Both the position numbers and the translations under genes were made by a program. Below the pieces are notes generated by a model. It saw only the letters and a program-made list of their open reading frames with translations, had not been told where the DNA came from and ran no database searches. From Raphanus sativus (Eukaryota > Streptophyta > Magnoliopsida > Brassicales > Brassicaceae), in the NCBI RefSeq assembly GCF_000801105.2, contig NC_079516.1, forward strand, positions 25,829,043-25,893,042: a stretch of 64,000 nucleotides of DNA. Reading direction: 5' to 3'. Each line of letters begins with the position of its first letter. Within the stretch, counting starts at the first letter, position 1. Shown piece by piece: positions 45,162 to 60,405 of this stretch.

Positions 45162-45602
45162 TATAGATTTTAAAAAATTAAAGTATATAATGAATTTTAA
45201 AATTTTAAAAAATAATTTAAATGGGTTAGCCGAACCCGAACCAAACTCGCAAAGATCCGAACCGAACCCGAACCAAAATTTAGAAATACCCGAATGGAGC
45301 TGAAATCTTTGACCCCGAAAATCCGAAACCTGAATAGATCCGAACCGAATTCGAATGGGTACCCGAACGCACACCCCTAAACAAAAGTTTTACACTTCTG
45401 AAAAATATTAAACCTTACAAACCCTAATATTAAATTATTAATAAAAATATAAACATTGATATATTAATACTGTCAAAATAGAACAACATTATCATAAAAT
45501 TATATATAAAATTTCATATTGTAAAAAAAATAGATTTGAACATATTTCGTATTAGTTATATATACATAGTATACCCGCACGGGTGTGCGGGTTAGAATCT
45601 AG
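44150..45602 (+). mobile_element. Helitron candidate
   Basis: The 3-prime end is classical: hairpin CCCGCAC-GGGT-GTGCGGG (45573-45591), TTAGAAT, then CTAG followed by T. A likely 5-prime end is TCTATTCTATTAAAACTGAA at 44150, a common Brassicaceae Helitron start, but the preceding base is G (in CTAG) rather than A. The interior has no ORF. It contains two TA-dinucleotide runs (44595-44630 and 45118-45158) and CCGAACCCGA-type words also found in the Helitron at 5944. Confidence 0.65.
45118..45158. repeat. (AT)n microsatellite
   Basis: A pure AT run of about 40 bases inside the Helitron candidate. Confidence 0.9.
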
Positions 45603-45850
45603 TTAAACTTAATTAGGTACATAATATATTTTTTTTCGGTTTCACATCAAATATTTTAAAGTCGATTTCAGTTTAGTTTTCCTGGTCCTGGTAAAATATC
45701 CACGTATAAAACATTGAGTTTGTTGGGTTTACATCGGTTTAATCAAACTGAGCCGGTTGGGATAAAAGAAACCAAACCGCTGGGAAAGACGACGGAATCT
45801 CGTTTCCAGGAAAGACGACGGAATCTCGTCTCCAAAGAACGAAAAGGAGG

Positions 45851-46449
<599 letters not shown>

Positions 46450-47018
46450 TTCTTCTTTTTTGTAACACATATTTCATTAATCATAAAAGCAGTTCGTTGG
46501 GAGTTGTAAATACTCCATCAAACGAACTTCAAATGAAATCAAAGCAGACTTTGCTAACATATCAGCCTGGCCATTTTTCTCTCCAAAGAACCAAGCAAAA
46601 GATATATATTCGAAAGCAGAAGCAAATATATGATGTCTACAACTACTCCATAGAGCTCCGGTACGCAGGTTCTAGAGTTTACAGCTTTGATCAGTTGTGA
46701 CGAATCAGATTCGAAGCACACCGCCTTCAGTTCCTCTCTGACAGCTTCGAACAAGGCTAAAGATTCTGCCACTGGTGCCGAAGTCACGTGAGAAAACACT
46801 GTCTTGAAGAGTTGAATGTCCGAGGGGGAATGGACAACCCATACCAAACCCGCTGATGTTCCCCGAGGATTCCACGCTGCATCAGACCTAATTGTCACGG
46901 TACCTGGAGGGCTCTGAGCTTGAATCAGCGTTCGTCGCACTGTGGCGGGGGAATGCTCCTTCTTCTAGTTTGAGCACCATTCCCTTGCTAGGGCGTCGTC
47001 GAGAGAGTATCTTCCGGC

Positions 47019-47292
47019 TAAAGGCTCAGAATCGTTTGTGTATATGCAAGACTTTGTTAACAAAACAGTTTCTTTAGTTTTTATTAAACTCTTTACTTGT
47101 ATGATCACCTTACATTATAGATTCATATATATAGGTCTTAGCTTTACCTATTACAAGTTGATCTAGGAACTTATCATAAACCTAAACCTCTTAGAACTAG
47201 GAAACATAACTTATATCCTAATCCATATGTTATTCTACTTATCTTAATGAATAACTTGCTTCCTAAGTAAACTTCTTGAAGCTTATCCAACA
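47019..47292 (-). repeat. Copia 3-prime LTR
   Basis: 274 bp, minus-strand start TGTTGGATAAG. Identical to 51493-51766 as far as I can read. The gag-pol stop codon (47283-47285) lies within its first ten bases. Confidence 0.95.
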
Positions 47293-50200
47293 TTCTCCCT
47301 TCTAAGCTTCAATCCATTTTTGCTTAGATCTTGAACTTGAATCATCTCTCTCATCTCCTTGAACTTTATCCTTGCCAAGGCTTTGGTTAGAATGTCTGCC
47401 TTTTGCTCTGTTCCGGGTACATGTTCCACATCGATCTCATCTTTCTCCACTCGTTCACGAATAAAATGAAAACGCTTTTGGATATGCTTACTCTTGCGGT
47501 GAAACACAGGATTCTTTGCTAGTGAGATTGCTGATTTGTTGTCGACACGAATCATAGTTTTCTTCACTTCTTTACCTGTAATTTCACACACCAAATCTTG
47601 TAACCATACGGCTTGCTTTGCCGCCTCTGTTGCAGCCATGTACTCTGCTTCACAAGAGGATAATGCCACTGTGTCTTGCTTCTGTGAACACCATGTTATT
47701 GGTGTTTCACCAAGACAAAACAAATGTCCTGTCGTGCTTCTTCCGTCATCTGGATCTGTGTTGTGACTGCTGTCACTGTAGCCGATGAGCTTCATTGATC
47801 CGCCTTGCTTATATGACAGACCATATCCGACAGTCCCTTTCAAGTATCTTAACACTTGCTTTAGTGCATTGCCGTGTGAAGCTCGTGGGGAATGCATATA
47901 TCTGCTTAAGATGCCGACTGCAAATGCCATGTCCGGTCTCGAGTGCATAAGATACCTGAGACATCCTATTCTTCTTCGATACATAGTAGCGTCTATCTCT
48001 GGTTCGTCGAGGCCTTTTGAGAGCTGTAGACCAAACTCCATCGGTATACTTACTGGATTACAATCACTTAGTGCAGCTTCTTCTAAAATTCTTCGTGCAT
48101 AGGATTCTTGAGTAATGGTTATGCTTTTCTCGCTTTGCTTTACTTCTAACCCAAGATAATAAGTCAATAGCCCCAAGTCAGACATATCAAAATTCTTTGA
48201 CATATTGATCTTGAAGTCTGAGACTTCTTTTGCTGAGTTTCCTGTGACAAATAAATCGTCCACATATATAGCAACAATGAGAAGCTTTCCATTATCATCT
48301 TTGCGATAGACCGAGCTTTCCTTACTGCATCTCTTGAATCCTAGTCGCTTTAGAGTCTGATCAAGTTTCGTGTTCCACGCACGCGGAGCTTGCTTTAATC
48401 CGTATAAAGCTTTTGAGAGTTTGAAAACCTTATGTTCTTCTCCCTTCTTTTCAAACCCTTCAGGCTGAGAGACATAGACATCTTCATTCAATTCTCCATG
48501 TAGAAACGCTGTCTTGACGTCTAGATGATGAATCTCCCACTTGTTTGCAGCAGCTAACCCAATTAGAAGTCTTATAGTTTCTAACCGAGCTACTGGGGCA
48601 AACACTTCATCAAAGTCGATCCCATGTTCTTGCACATAACCTTTAGCTACGAGTCTCGCTTTGAACTTGTTGATTGATCCATCCGCGTTTCTTTTTACTT
48701 TGAAAATCCACTTGAGACCAATGATTTTTGCTCCGGCTGGTCTGTCCACAAGTGTCCATGATTTGTTTATGTTGATTGAATGAATCTCGTCTTCACACGC
48801 ATTAGTTCATCTTTTGTTCTTCTTTGCTTCTTTGAAACAGGTCGGTTCATCGTTAATAGAAAGGAGTAACAACTCACATTCTATTTCGGCAAGTAGAATA
48901 TAATCTTGAAGATAACTTGGTTTACTTGTCTGTCGTGATGAACGTCTTACTTCCTGAATCTCGTCCTGCTCGTCTGTTTCTCCTGCATATTGCTCTGTTT
49001 CTTCGACAATATGCTCTGTTTCGTCACTAATATGCTCTGTTTCATCATTGAGATGCTCTGTTTCTGTAACACTGCTTTCTTGATGTGTCCCAGTCGTAAA
49101 AGGGCCAGTGCCTACATCTAGTGTAGTTCCCCACGTCATCTGAAAGCTTCCGGAGTTGTTCTTCCTTTTATCATCTCCCTTCCAATTCCAAGCTACTTCT
49201 TCCTCAAATATTACATCTCGGCTGACTACTATCCTTTTCGTGCTAGGATTGTAGAGACGATAGGCTTTCGAACCGGGTTCGATGCCAAGATGTACGAGAG
49301 CTTGTGATTGATCGTCTAGCTTCTTCAAGTGAACTGAGTCCACTTTTGCGTGTGCAATGCATCCAAACACTCTAATATGACTTATACGAGGTTTTCTTCC
49401 CTTCAAGCTTTCATATGGCGTTTGATTATGAAGAGCTCTTGTAGGTACACGGTTGATGAGATACATTGCATGACGAACCGATTCACCCCACATGTAGTTT
49501 GGTACTTTCATTGCTTTCAACATGCTTCGTGTCATCTCCATTAGTGTACGGTTTCGTCTTTCAACCACACCATTTTGTTGTGGTGAGTAGGGAGCAGTTA
49601 GCTGTCGCTTGATGCCTTCTCTGTCGCAGTACTCTTGAAACTCCTTGGAAGTGAACTCGCCTCCTCTGTCTGTACGAAGCATTAAGATCTTCTTGTCATA
49701 GTCCTTTTCAACAAGAGTTTTAAGCATCTTGAATCTCTCAAAGGCATCACTTTTCTCTCTTAGTAAGATTGACCACATGTATCTTGTGTGATCATCTATT
49801 ATAACAAAGATATACTTGTTATGAGATGGAGTTGCCGGAGTTATTGGACCACAAAGGTCGGCGTGTAACAACTCTAGTGCTTTACTTGATCTATATGTTG
49901 TTGCAGACGGAAACGAGTGCCTTGTTTGCTTGCCTACTAGGCAAGAGTCGCAGATTTGCTTAACTTCATCTATATCAGGCAGGCCTTCCACCATCTTTCT
50001 TGCTGCCATATTTTTAATAGTCTTAAAGTTAATGTGACCGAGTCTTGCGTGCCATCTCCACGTTTCTTCTTTGATCTTTGTGAGTAGACAAATAGGACTT
50101 CCGACTTTAAGAGATACTTTGTATAATCTGTTTGGAGCTCTTAAGACTTTTGTCAAAAGCCTCCCATTTGGATCTCGTATAGTTAGATAGTTGTCTTTCA

Positions 50201-51437
50201 TTCTGACATCGCATCCTTGTTCCGTTGCTTGTCCTAAACTGATTATATTACTTTTTAGATCGGGTATGTAATATATATCAGTTAATAGCTTATGTTCCCC
50301 TGTTTTTGCTTCAAACAAGATCGATCCTTTTCCACTTATCTCTACACAAGAACCATCTCCAAACTTGACTCTTCCTTTGATATTTTCATTGAGTTCTGAA
50401 AAATATAACCTTTCACCAGTCATGTGATTACTTGCGCCATTGTCCAAGTACCACAACCCTTCTTCTTTCTTGCTTGGTTCTAGTGTCTTTGGTAATACTT
50501 TTTCCTCGTTAAGAAACACTACTTCATGTAGATAGAGAGCGACATCTGCATTCTCTGTTTCGGTCTTGTTTAATTCTTGAGTTTCTTCTTTCTTTTCAGG
50601 ACATACAGATTTGAAGTGACCTTTCTTTTTGCAGTTGAAGCAAGTGATCTGTGAATAGTCCTTCTTTTATTTGTTCCATTCACCGGAGTTGCTTCTTCCA
50701 CGTCCTCTTCCTATGTTGCCACGCCCACGTCCGCGATACGATCCTCTACCTCGTCCTCTCCAGTTCTGATCATTCGTGCTTTCTGAACTTGAGAATAGAA
50801 GACTGGTTTGTTGATCTTGCGGTATCTTTCCTTTTAGGCGCTCCTCATAAGCTTTGAGTCTCCCAACAATGTCTTCAAAAGGAATTTTATTCAAGTCCAG
50901 TAATTGCTCCAGAGATGCAGTCATATGGAAGAACTTCAGAGGTAGACTATTTAAAAATTTCTTGACAATTCTTGGTTGATCAATCTTGTGTCCTAGTGAA
51001 GCCGCTTTTGATACTAGTTCAGATAATTTTCCTGAGAAAGCATCAATGCTCTCTGAATCTTCCATAGTGATACGATCAAACTCATTCATAAGTGTTATTA
51101 GGCGAGCTTCTTTTACACGTTCCGCACCAACGTTTCTTGTTTTGATTGATTCCCAGATTTCTTTAGGAGTATCATCATCTCCAATTTGCATTACCAGAGT
51201 CTCAGGCAAAGATTGATACAGCAGTACAGTCGCCATATTAATCTTGTCTTCGTCCTCTGTTCCTGGTTCAATTGCCTCCCATACCTTATGAACTTTAAAT
51301 AGAGCTTTCATCTTCTTCACCCAAACGTTATAGTTTGTCGTCGTGAGCATTGGACAAACTACTGTATTAGGAACATCTTCTCTTCTTCCTTGCGTCGTCG
51401 GTGCTTTCACCTCTGTCAAATCTTTAGTATCAGCCAT
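47283..51437 (-). pseudogene. Copia gag-pol, two nonsense codons in one frame
   Basis: ATG at 51435-51437 and stop at 47283-47285 are in one frame of 1385 codons. Only two in-frame stops interrupt it: TAA at 50667-50669, just before the zinc knuckle, and TGA at 48807-48809, just before reverse transcriptase. Domains in order: UBN2-type gag (51437-50700), Arg/Gly-rich linker, CX2CX4HX4C knuckle (about 50650-50605; CFNCKKKGHFKSVC), protease (DNGASNHMTG, about 50440), integrase (HARLGH; HADLCGP; Asp-Asp-Glu core ending QNGVVERRNRT), reverse transcriptase ([15 protein letters not shown]) and RNase H (SCEAEYMA). No frameshift exists, so apart from the two stops the polyprotein looks well conserved. 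Confidence 0.92.
47293..47303 (-). promoter_or_regulatory. Copia polypurine tract
   Basis: The minus strand reads AGAAGGGAGAA immediately before the 3-prime LTR. It primes plus-strand DNA synthesis and at the same time codes for the last residues of the polyprotein. Confidence 0.8.
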
Positions 51438-51477
51438 GGATACCTTTTCTTGACTTCGTAATCACAACAATAACACA

Positions 51478-51491
51478 GGCTCTGATACCAA
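51478..51491 (-). promoter_or_regulatory. Copia primer-binding site
   Basis: The minus strand reads TTGGTATCAGAGCC one base inside the 5-prime LTR. It is complementary to the 3-prime end of initiator-methionine tRNA, the usual primer of plant Copia elements. Confidence 0.9.
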
Positions 51492-51492
51492 A

Positions 51493-51766
51493 TAAAGGCT
51501 CAGAATCGTTTGTGTATATGCAAGACTTTGTTAACAAAACAGTTTCTTTAGTTTTTATTAAACTCTTTACTTGTATGATCACCTTACATTATAGATTCAT
51601 ATATATAGGTCTTAGCTTTACCTATTACAAGTTGATCTAGGAACTTATCATAAACCTAAACCTCTTAGAACTAGGAAACATAACTTATATCCTAATCCAT
51701 ATGTTATTCTACTTATCTTAATGAATAACTTGCTTCCTAAGTAAACTTCTTGAAGCTTATCCAACA
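51493..51766 (-). repeat. Copia 5-prime LTR
   Basis: 274 bp; identical partner of 47019-47292. It should contain the element promoter; a TATATATAGG word lies near 51602 on the plus strand. Confidence 0.95.
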
Positions 51767-51990
51767 CCGGCGAGCCTGAGTGACTTTCGAATACATATTT
51801 GTTACGCGCCTTCCACAGATTTCAGAGAATCCAGGGAGCGAGAGACTCAGAGGTTATCCCCGAGGGAGGGAGACAAGGTTTGGAGCAAAGAGATGACCAG
51901 CTAGCTGCCAAATCTACCATTCCGCTGCTCTCCACTTCTGTCCTGGAAGGCGCAAGGTTCCACACCTTCTGCGCATATGGACAATGTCCT

Positions 51991-52132
51991 TATCTATTTT
52001 TTGATTTTACTGCTAAATAGTTGACTCAGGGTATTGACTGTATAAATCATAAGCTTATTTATACCATCGTCTCGTTCGAGTCAAAAGATCTAGAGTTGCA
52101 TAGTTATGATTGTTATAAAATGATAATTAGTT
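51991..52132. other. Spacer between LINE remnant and terpene synthase
   Basis: Short AT-rich stretch containing the probable 3-prime UTR of the terpene synthase gene. Nothing else seen. Confidence 0.4.
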
Positions 52133-55293
<3,161 letters not shown>

Positions 55294-55449
55294 GAATTTG
55301 CATACAAAACGCTTAGGACGACGAAGTATTTCTTTTCCGGTAGTAGCATTTTGGTAAATAAGAGCTGAAAGTAGACATTGGACTAGAAGAATGGGAATGC
55401 CTGAGAATACATTTACACAAACGCTTATATAGAACAGAGTTGTAACAAT
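55294..55449 (-). promoter_or_regulatory. Promoter and leader of the terpene synthase gene
   Basis: The minus strand carries TATATAAG at 55431-55424. A transcript start about 30 bases on, near 55395, would leave ATG 55378-55376 as the first start codon. That ATG opens a 21-codon frame ending in TAA, which is not in frame with the enzyme. The TATA assignment is an inference from position and consensus. Confidence 0.5.
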
Positions 55450-55525
55450 GGAAGCACCATCACAGAGTGGTTAAAGTCTAAAAACTTTAACACTAGATCT
55501 GAAGTTTGATTTCTAGATGAGGTGT
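55450..55525 (+). repeat. tRNA-derived SINE-like segment
   Basis: AGAGTGGTTAAAG and, about 35 bases on, AAGTTTGATTTCTAG resemble degenerate A and B boxes of tRNA-derived SINEs of Brassicaceae. No tail or target duplication was identified. Too degenerate for a working tRNA gene. Confidence 0.35.
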
Positions 55526-56218
55526 AATTTCTTACAGATTAAAGGACGCAAATATTTTGGAGGTTCCAACATGCTGTATGCATAACGTTCGTTGTGGTCG
55601 TGTGCTAAAATACTACCAAAACTATTTTGCACTGGTCCATTTCTTCAACACTTTGATTTTTCTATTTTTAACATTTCATATCACCTTCTATTTATTACAT
55701 CTAATTAGACTTTGATTGGCAAAATATTAAGAAAAGCATTACGGTCTTTGTTATCCAATCAATAACTACAGGAAACACATTTGAAAAAATGAAAATGCTC
55801 TCCGGATTTTCTTTACTTAATGTTTTCATATGGAGCCTTTGGTAACATATTTGAATTTATATATATATATATATATATATATTTCATACAAATAATTATA
55901 AATAATTAATTTATTGAATTCTATAGTACCAAAAATATATTTTTATTTTTATTTTTATTTTAGAATTTATATTAATAATTTTAAAATTTTAGTAGTAATA
56001 TATTTTAGTTTTTTGATATAATAATATTTAAATTTAAAAATATAACTTAATATATATATATATTTTCATTAAAAATATAACTTATATATATAGATACATT
56101 ATTTTCATTAAAAATATAACTATATATATACACATATAGATACATTATTTTGATAAAATATATAATAATATTATTTATCATAAATAAATATATTTTATTT
56201 AAAAATAAAAATTATATA
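55526..56218. other. Intergenic, AT-rich, no gene seen
   Basis: Non-coding, with a TA run at about 55860-55880 and repeated TATATATA words. Nothing else could be supported. Confidence 0.5.
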
Positions 56219-56515
56219 GGGCAATTCTCTCAAAATAGCATTTTTAAGTTTTTGTCACAAATAGCACTAAAAATAAAATGACCAAAATAGCGCTTTTTTT
56301 TTGAAAATTTTAATATTTATTTTTAATTTTAAAAATTTGAATACATTCCTAAAACTCCACCCCTTAACTCTAAACCCTAAATTTTAGATTAATTAACCCA
56401 AAATTTATAAATGCATATTTACCCTTTAATAAAATTTATTTTGGTCATTTTCCTTTTTGTGATGATATTTTTGTGACAAAAACTTGATTTTGATGCTATC
56501 CTGGTCTTGTTCTCA
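56219..56515. mobile_element. MITE with long imperfect inverted ends
   Basis: The left end (GGGCAATTCTCTCAAAATAG, then CATTTTTAAGTTTTTGTCAC) is mirrored by the right end (GTGACAAAAACTTGATTTTG, then ATGCTATCCTGG, then GTTCTC). The inner arms AAGTTTTTGTCAC match exactly. The centre contains AAACCCTAAATTTTAG. Non-coding. The superfamily is uncertain. Confidence 0.6.
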
Positions 56516-56894
56516 ATTATATATCATATATTAATTTTATATGATTATTTTATATACAATATAATACTGCTCTACCTGTCACTTAAATAAATATTTTAAT
56601 AAGAGAATATAACTTTTGCAACATACTGCTTATAGAACATACTTCTAATTCTTTTCATCAGATATACTCATCAAGATCCATCTATTTTTTTTGTCAAAGA
56701 AGATTTAAGACCATGCTCAATGATATATTATTTTGAAAGAAATATTAAAAATGAAGAAAAAAGTCTCCACGGTACATCATTTTGAGGGAGAAAATAAAAG
56801 ATATGAATCGTAACACATTGAATTTGAAACTCGTTTTGATGTTACATTGTTTTTATTTAGAAATTGATCCAAAACTTTTTACATAACTATTTAT

Positions 56895-57756
56895 AGGGAA
56901 ATTCTTTAGGAAGACACTAATTTATTTTTTAACATAAATATAGCACACAAGAGTCAAAATAACTAAAATATTTTACTACATAGGTAAATAGACACTTATA
57001 TGAGAAATTACCAAAACTACCACATTTTTACTACCACTTTTTCTATTTTACATTAACCATATTTATCCTCATTTTTAAGAAGTAAATAAACACTTATAAT
57101 CTTAGGGTTAACTAATATAGACTTAGAGTTTAGAGTTAAGGGATGGAGTTTTAGAATATGAAATTTAGGATTTTGATAAATATATAAATAAAAACCAAAT
57201 TTAAATAAAAGATTTTTTCGAATTTCTAAAAGAAAATTTCCAAAAAGAAAACAAATTCAAAAAATTATAAAAAGTTCAAATTTGAAAAGTTATAATTCGA
57301 AAACTATAAAAAAACTTTTTTTCTTTATTTATCTTCTATTTTTTTTAAAAAATAATTATTTATATGTCTATAAAAAACAAGCGTTAAGAGTCTTTCCCCT
57401 CTTTCATGAAGATAAATATGTTTAATGATAACAATAATGTGGGACAGTGAAATTTTCTCCACTTATACTCATGGGATTAACTAATCTAGATTTAAAGTGA
57501 GGTTTAAGATAAAAAAATATTACAATTTACAAATAAAATTAAAAAAAAAATAGTTTCAAAAAGGATATTTGTATTTCAACATTAAATTTTGAAAATGAAA
57601 AAATCGAATTGAAAAACATAAAAAATAATTATTTCTATATATTTATACATCTACAAGAAGGATATAAGAGCTCTTATCTCTTTAATGAAATCTCTTTTGA
57701 TCATTTTATTCTTTGGTGAAAAAACTTATTTTTGTGTTTTATGAGAGAATTTCCCT
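56895..57756. mobile_element. Possible MULE-type MITE
   Basis: AGGGAAATTCT at 56895-56905 is inverted at 57746-57756. Interior words such as GACACTAATTT and TTTTGTGTTTTATGAGAG resemble those in the neighbouring element at 58078-58507. No coding frame and no clear target duplication. Confidence 0.45.
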
Positions 57757-58545
57757 AAATTAAGTAAGGGCATCTATAATGATTGTTCTCATTTTATCCT
57801 TCAAAATTATGCAAAATTTAAATGAATTTGCATTTTTCTCTACTGGTTCTTCTCTTTTTTTCTTCTCAATAATTTTATTCATACTTATTACTAAATTGTA
57901 TTTGTGCTTTTTTATTTTAAAACTTACAAACTTCACCCAACAACAATTTTAATTTAACTAATTTTTATTACATACATAAATTTGTTTTAATAAGAATATA
58001 TAATCATTATATGAATTTATAATTGTAAAAAAAATTTGTAGTATAAAACACATATATTTAGTATTTTAGATATAAACTGGGCAACTCTTTAGAAGACACT
58101 AAAATAGTTTTTTTTTCATAGCCAATGAACACATAACGAAAAGAAAATGACCAAAAGAAAGAAAAGATAAAATACTCTACGCCTACTTTTTAGATATATA
58201 AATAATTATTCAATAAATAATAAAAAAATAATAAATATTTTCATTATTTTGGATAATGTGGTTTTCAATTCAATTTATTTCTTCAAGCATTTATTTTTAA
58301 ATATGAAAATTCTTTTTGAAAATATATTTATTTTTTATATCTTAAATCTCACTCTTCAAAAGTTAAATCATAATGTAGATTAGTTAACCATAAAGATATA
58401 AATATATTATTACCATTTTAGTGAGATATTTTGGTTATTTTTAATTCTTGTGTACTATATTTATGACTAACAAAGTTTTAGTGTCATCGTATGAAATTTC
58501 TCATAAATCTATTTGTTACTCGTGTCTTTAATTGTTACTAAGCAC

Positions 58546-58583
<38 letters not shown>

Positions 58584-58665
58584 TATATATAATATAAAGG
58601 ATTTACAGTGAACAAATGGCACTAAACAGAAAACCAAAATATGTACTCTTTTTCAAAAAAAAAAA
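57757..58665. other. Intergenic, MITE-like debris
   Basis: A segment at 58078-58507 opens GGGCAACTCTTTAGAAGACAC and closes GAAATTTCTCATAAA, so it may be a relative of the element at 56895. A TA-rich microsatellite lies at 58549-58595. No gene. Confidence 0.4.
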
Positions 58666-60405
58666 GGGTAATTGCTAAAACGGAACAAAAATTCAGCATG
58701 GTTGTCTTTATAGTATAAAAACTATCATTTAGCTGTCTGTTTAGTATAATTTTTTTCATAATTTCAAAACTAACCATTGATTAATCTAATTGAACACATT
58801 AAACTAATAGAATTTAAATAATAATAATTAAAAACGTTTTAAAAGGGAAAATAAAATAAAAACTTTTAATTTTTTTAATAACAATAAACTTTGTAAAATT
58901 TAATAAAAATAAAAATAATTTACATATTTTTAATAAAAACGTTAAATCAACCTAATAAAAAACAGTTTACAAAGTTTTATTTTTTATAAAAAGTTTAAAA
59001 TGTATGTAAACTTTTTAATTTTATCAATTTTTTAATAAAAATAAATAAAATAAAATAAAATGTATTTCTATAAAGTTTGTTTGAACTTCTTATTAAAATT
59101 TTTTTGTAAAGTTTATTTTTATTTTTATAAAGTTTACAAATTTTATAAAGTTTGTTTAAAGTTTTTATTAAACACATTAAACTAAAAGAATTTTAAAAAG
59201 TTTAATTAAAAAGGTTTTAAAAAGGGAAATAAAATAATTTTTTTTAATAAAAATAAACTTTGTAAAAAAAAATTTACATTTTTTTAATAAAAGCGTTAAA
59301 TAAACTTATTAAAAACATTTACAAAGTTTATTTTTATAAAAAGTTTAAAACGTTTTTAATAAAACTTTAACTAAATAAAAATTTTAAACTTTGTAGAAAT
59401 AAAAATAAAACTTAACAAATTTTTTTAATAAAAACTTTAAACTAACTTTATTAAAAAACATTTTACAAAGTTTTAATTTTATAAAAAGTTTAAAAAGTTT
59501 GTAATCTTTTTAGTTTTATCGAAATTTTTAATAAAAATAAAACTTTTAAAAATGTTTTTAATAAAACTAAAATTTGTAAATTTTATAAAAATAAAAATAA
59601 AACTTTACAAAAAATTGCACCTAAATTCAAAACACCACATGTTGTATAGATATGTATCATATAGAACACAAGTTTAAAAATCAAAAGAAAAACTATGGAA
59701 AACCATAGATTAATGAAGAAGACAAGGGAAAATCATTTTTTAAAAAATTTTGACAAGTAAAATCGAAAATAACACGTTTTAGGAAGTTAGAATATTTTTA
59801 AGAGATTTTTAGAATATTTCCTTAACTGAAACTTTCATTAATTTTTGCAAAAATCAGGTAATCTTATCCGTAGAAAGCGCCTTCTAAAAGTTTAGAAGAT
59901 TGATAAAAATCCAGAACACGCTTTCTACTTTTAGTAAATGTAAGAGTACATTTTAGAAAACACATTCCACGAAATTTAGAATACTTAATAAAAGTAGAAG
60001 ATGCATCCGAACGAAAAGTAGATAACTTTAGGATTAGTAGAATGCGCATTCCACTTATTTAGAAATTTAGTAGATAGTAGAATGTACGTTCTAAAAATAG
60101 TAGATGAACATGTTTATTTTAGAAATCGTTTTCTACTATACCATTTTCCGTAGAAGGCACATTCTACCTTTAGTAGAATGTTTTCAAATTTTTATTTATC
60201 AACTTTTTGAAAAAAAAAATACCAGCTTGTGTATATAGGTGTTTTATTAATTGTTTATATTTTTAATATTTTTTTGATTAACAAAACTATTTATTTCATT
60301 AGTTTTTAGAAATATAAAGGGTAGAATAGAGAAAATTTGGACAAAAATGATTTATACCAAAGGGACAACACCCTTGTTTTTTTGTTTTCTATTGGCAATT
60401 TTCCC
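58666..60405. mobile_element. MULE-like TIR element, non-coding, copy 1
   Basis: The left end GGGTAATTGCTAAAACGG and right end (reverse complement) GGGAAAATTGCCAATAGAAAAC form imperfect inverted termini, flanked on both sides by at least nine A residues. The first third (58840-59620) is a remarkable block of A/T words built on TTTAATAAAAATAAA and AAAGTTTACAAA in both orientations. The last third (59850-60190) carries many GTAGAA/TTCTAC words. A homologous partner starts at 62835. Confidence 0.55.

Larger units (their letters stand above)
47019..51766 (-). mobile_element. Ty1/Copia retrotransposon with identical LTRs
   Basis: 4748 bp, minus orientation, flanked by the 5-bp duplication CCGGC (47014-47018 and 51767-51771). 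Both 274-bp LTRs are identical by eye. On the minus strand it begins TGTTGGATAAGC. Next to the 5-prime LTR is the initiator-methionine tRNA binding site TGGTATCAGAGC, and next to the 3-prime LTR a polypurine tract. One gag-pol frame spans the interior. Structure is complete, and the insertion must be recent. Confidence 0.95.
46450..51990 (-). pseudogene. LINE remnant (ORF2 3-prime part) interrupted by a Copia element
   Basis: From high to low coordinates on the minus strand: the end of a reverse-transcriptase zinc-binding region (51990-51772; CPYAQKVWNLAPS, then WILWNLWKARNKYVFE), the Copia element, then an RNase H-like (RVT_3) domain at about 46930-46650 (IRSDAAWNPRGTSAGLVWVV, then ESLALFEAVREELKAVCFESDS). 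The sequence GATTAATGAAATATGTGTTAC and an A-rich tract near 46450-46470 look like the LINE 3-prime end. The frame is broken in several places. This LINE carries an RNase H domain, unlike the one at 32322, so it is a different family. Confidence 0.75.

Noticed and set aside
50667..50669. Programmed stop-codon readthrough between Copia gag and pol
   Set aside because: The stop lies before the zinc knuckle, which belongs to gag, and plant Copia elements normally use one uninterrupted frame; a nonsense mutation is simpler.
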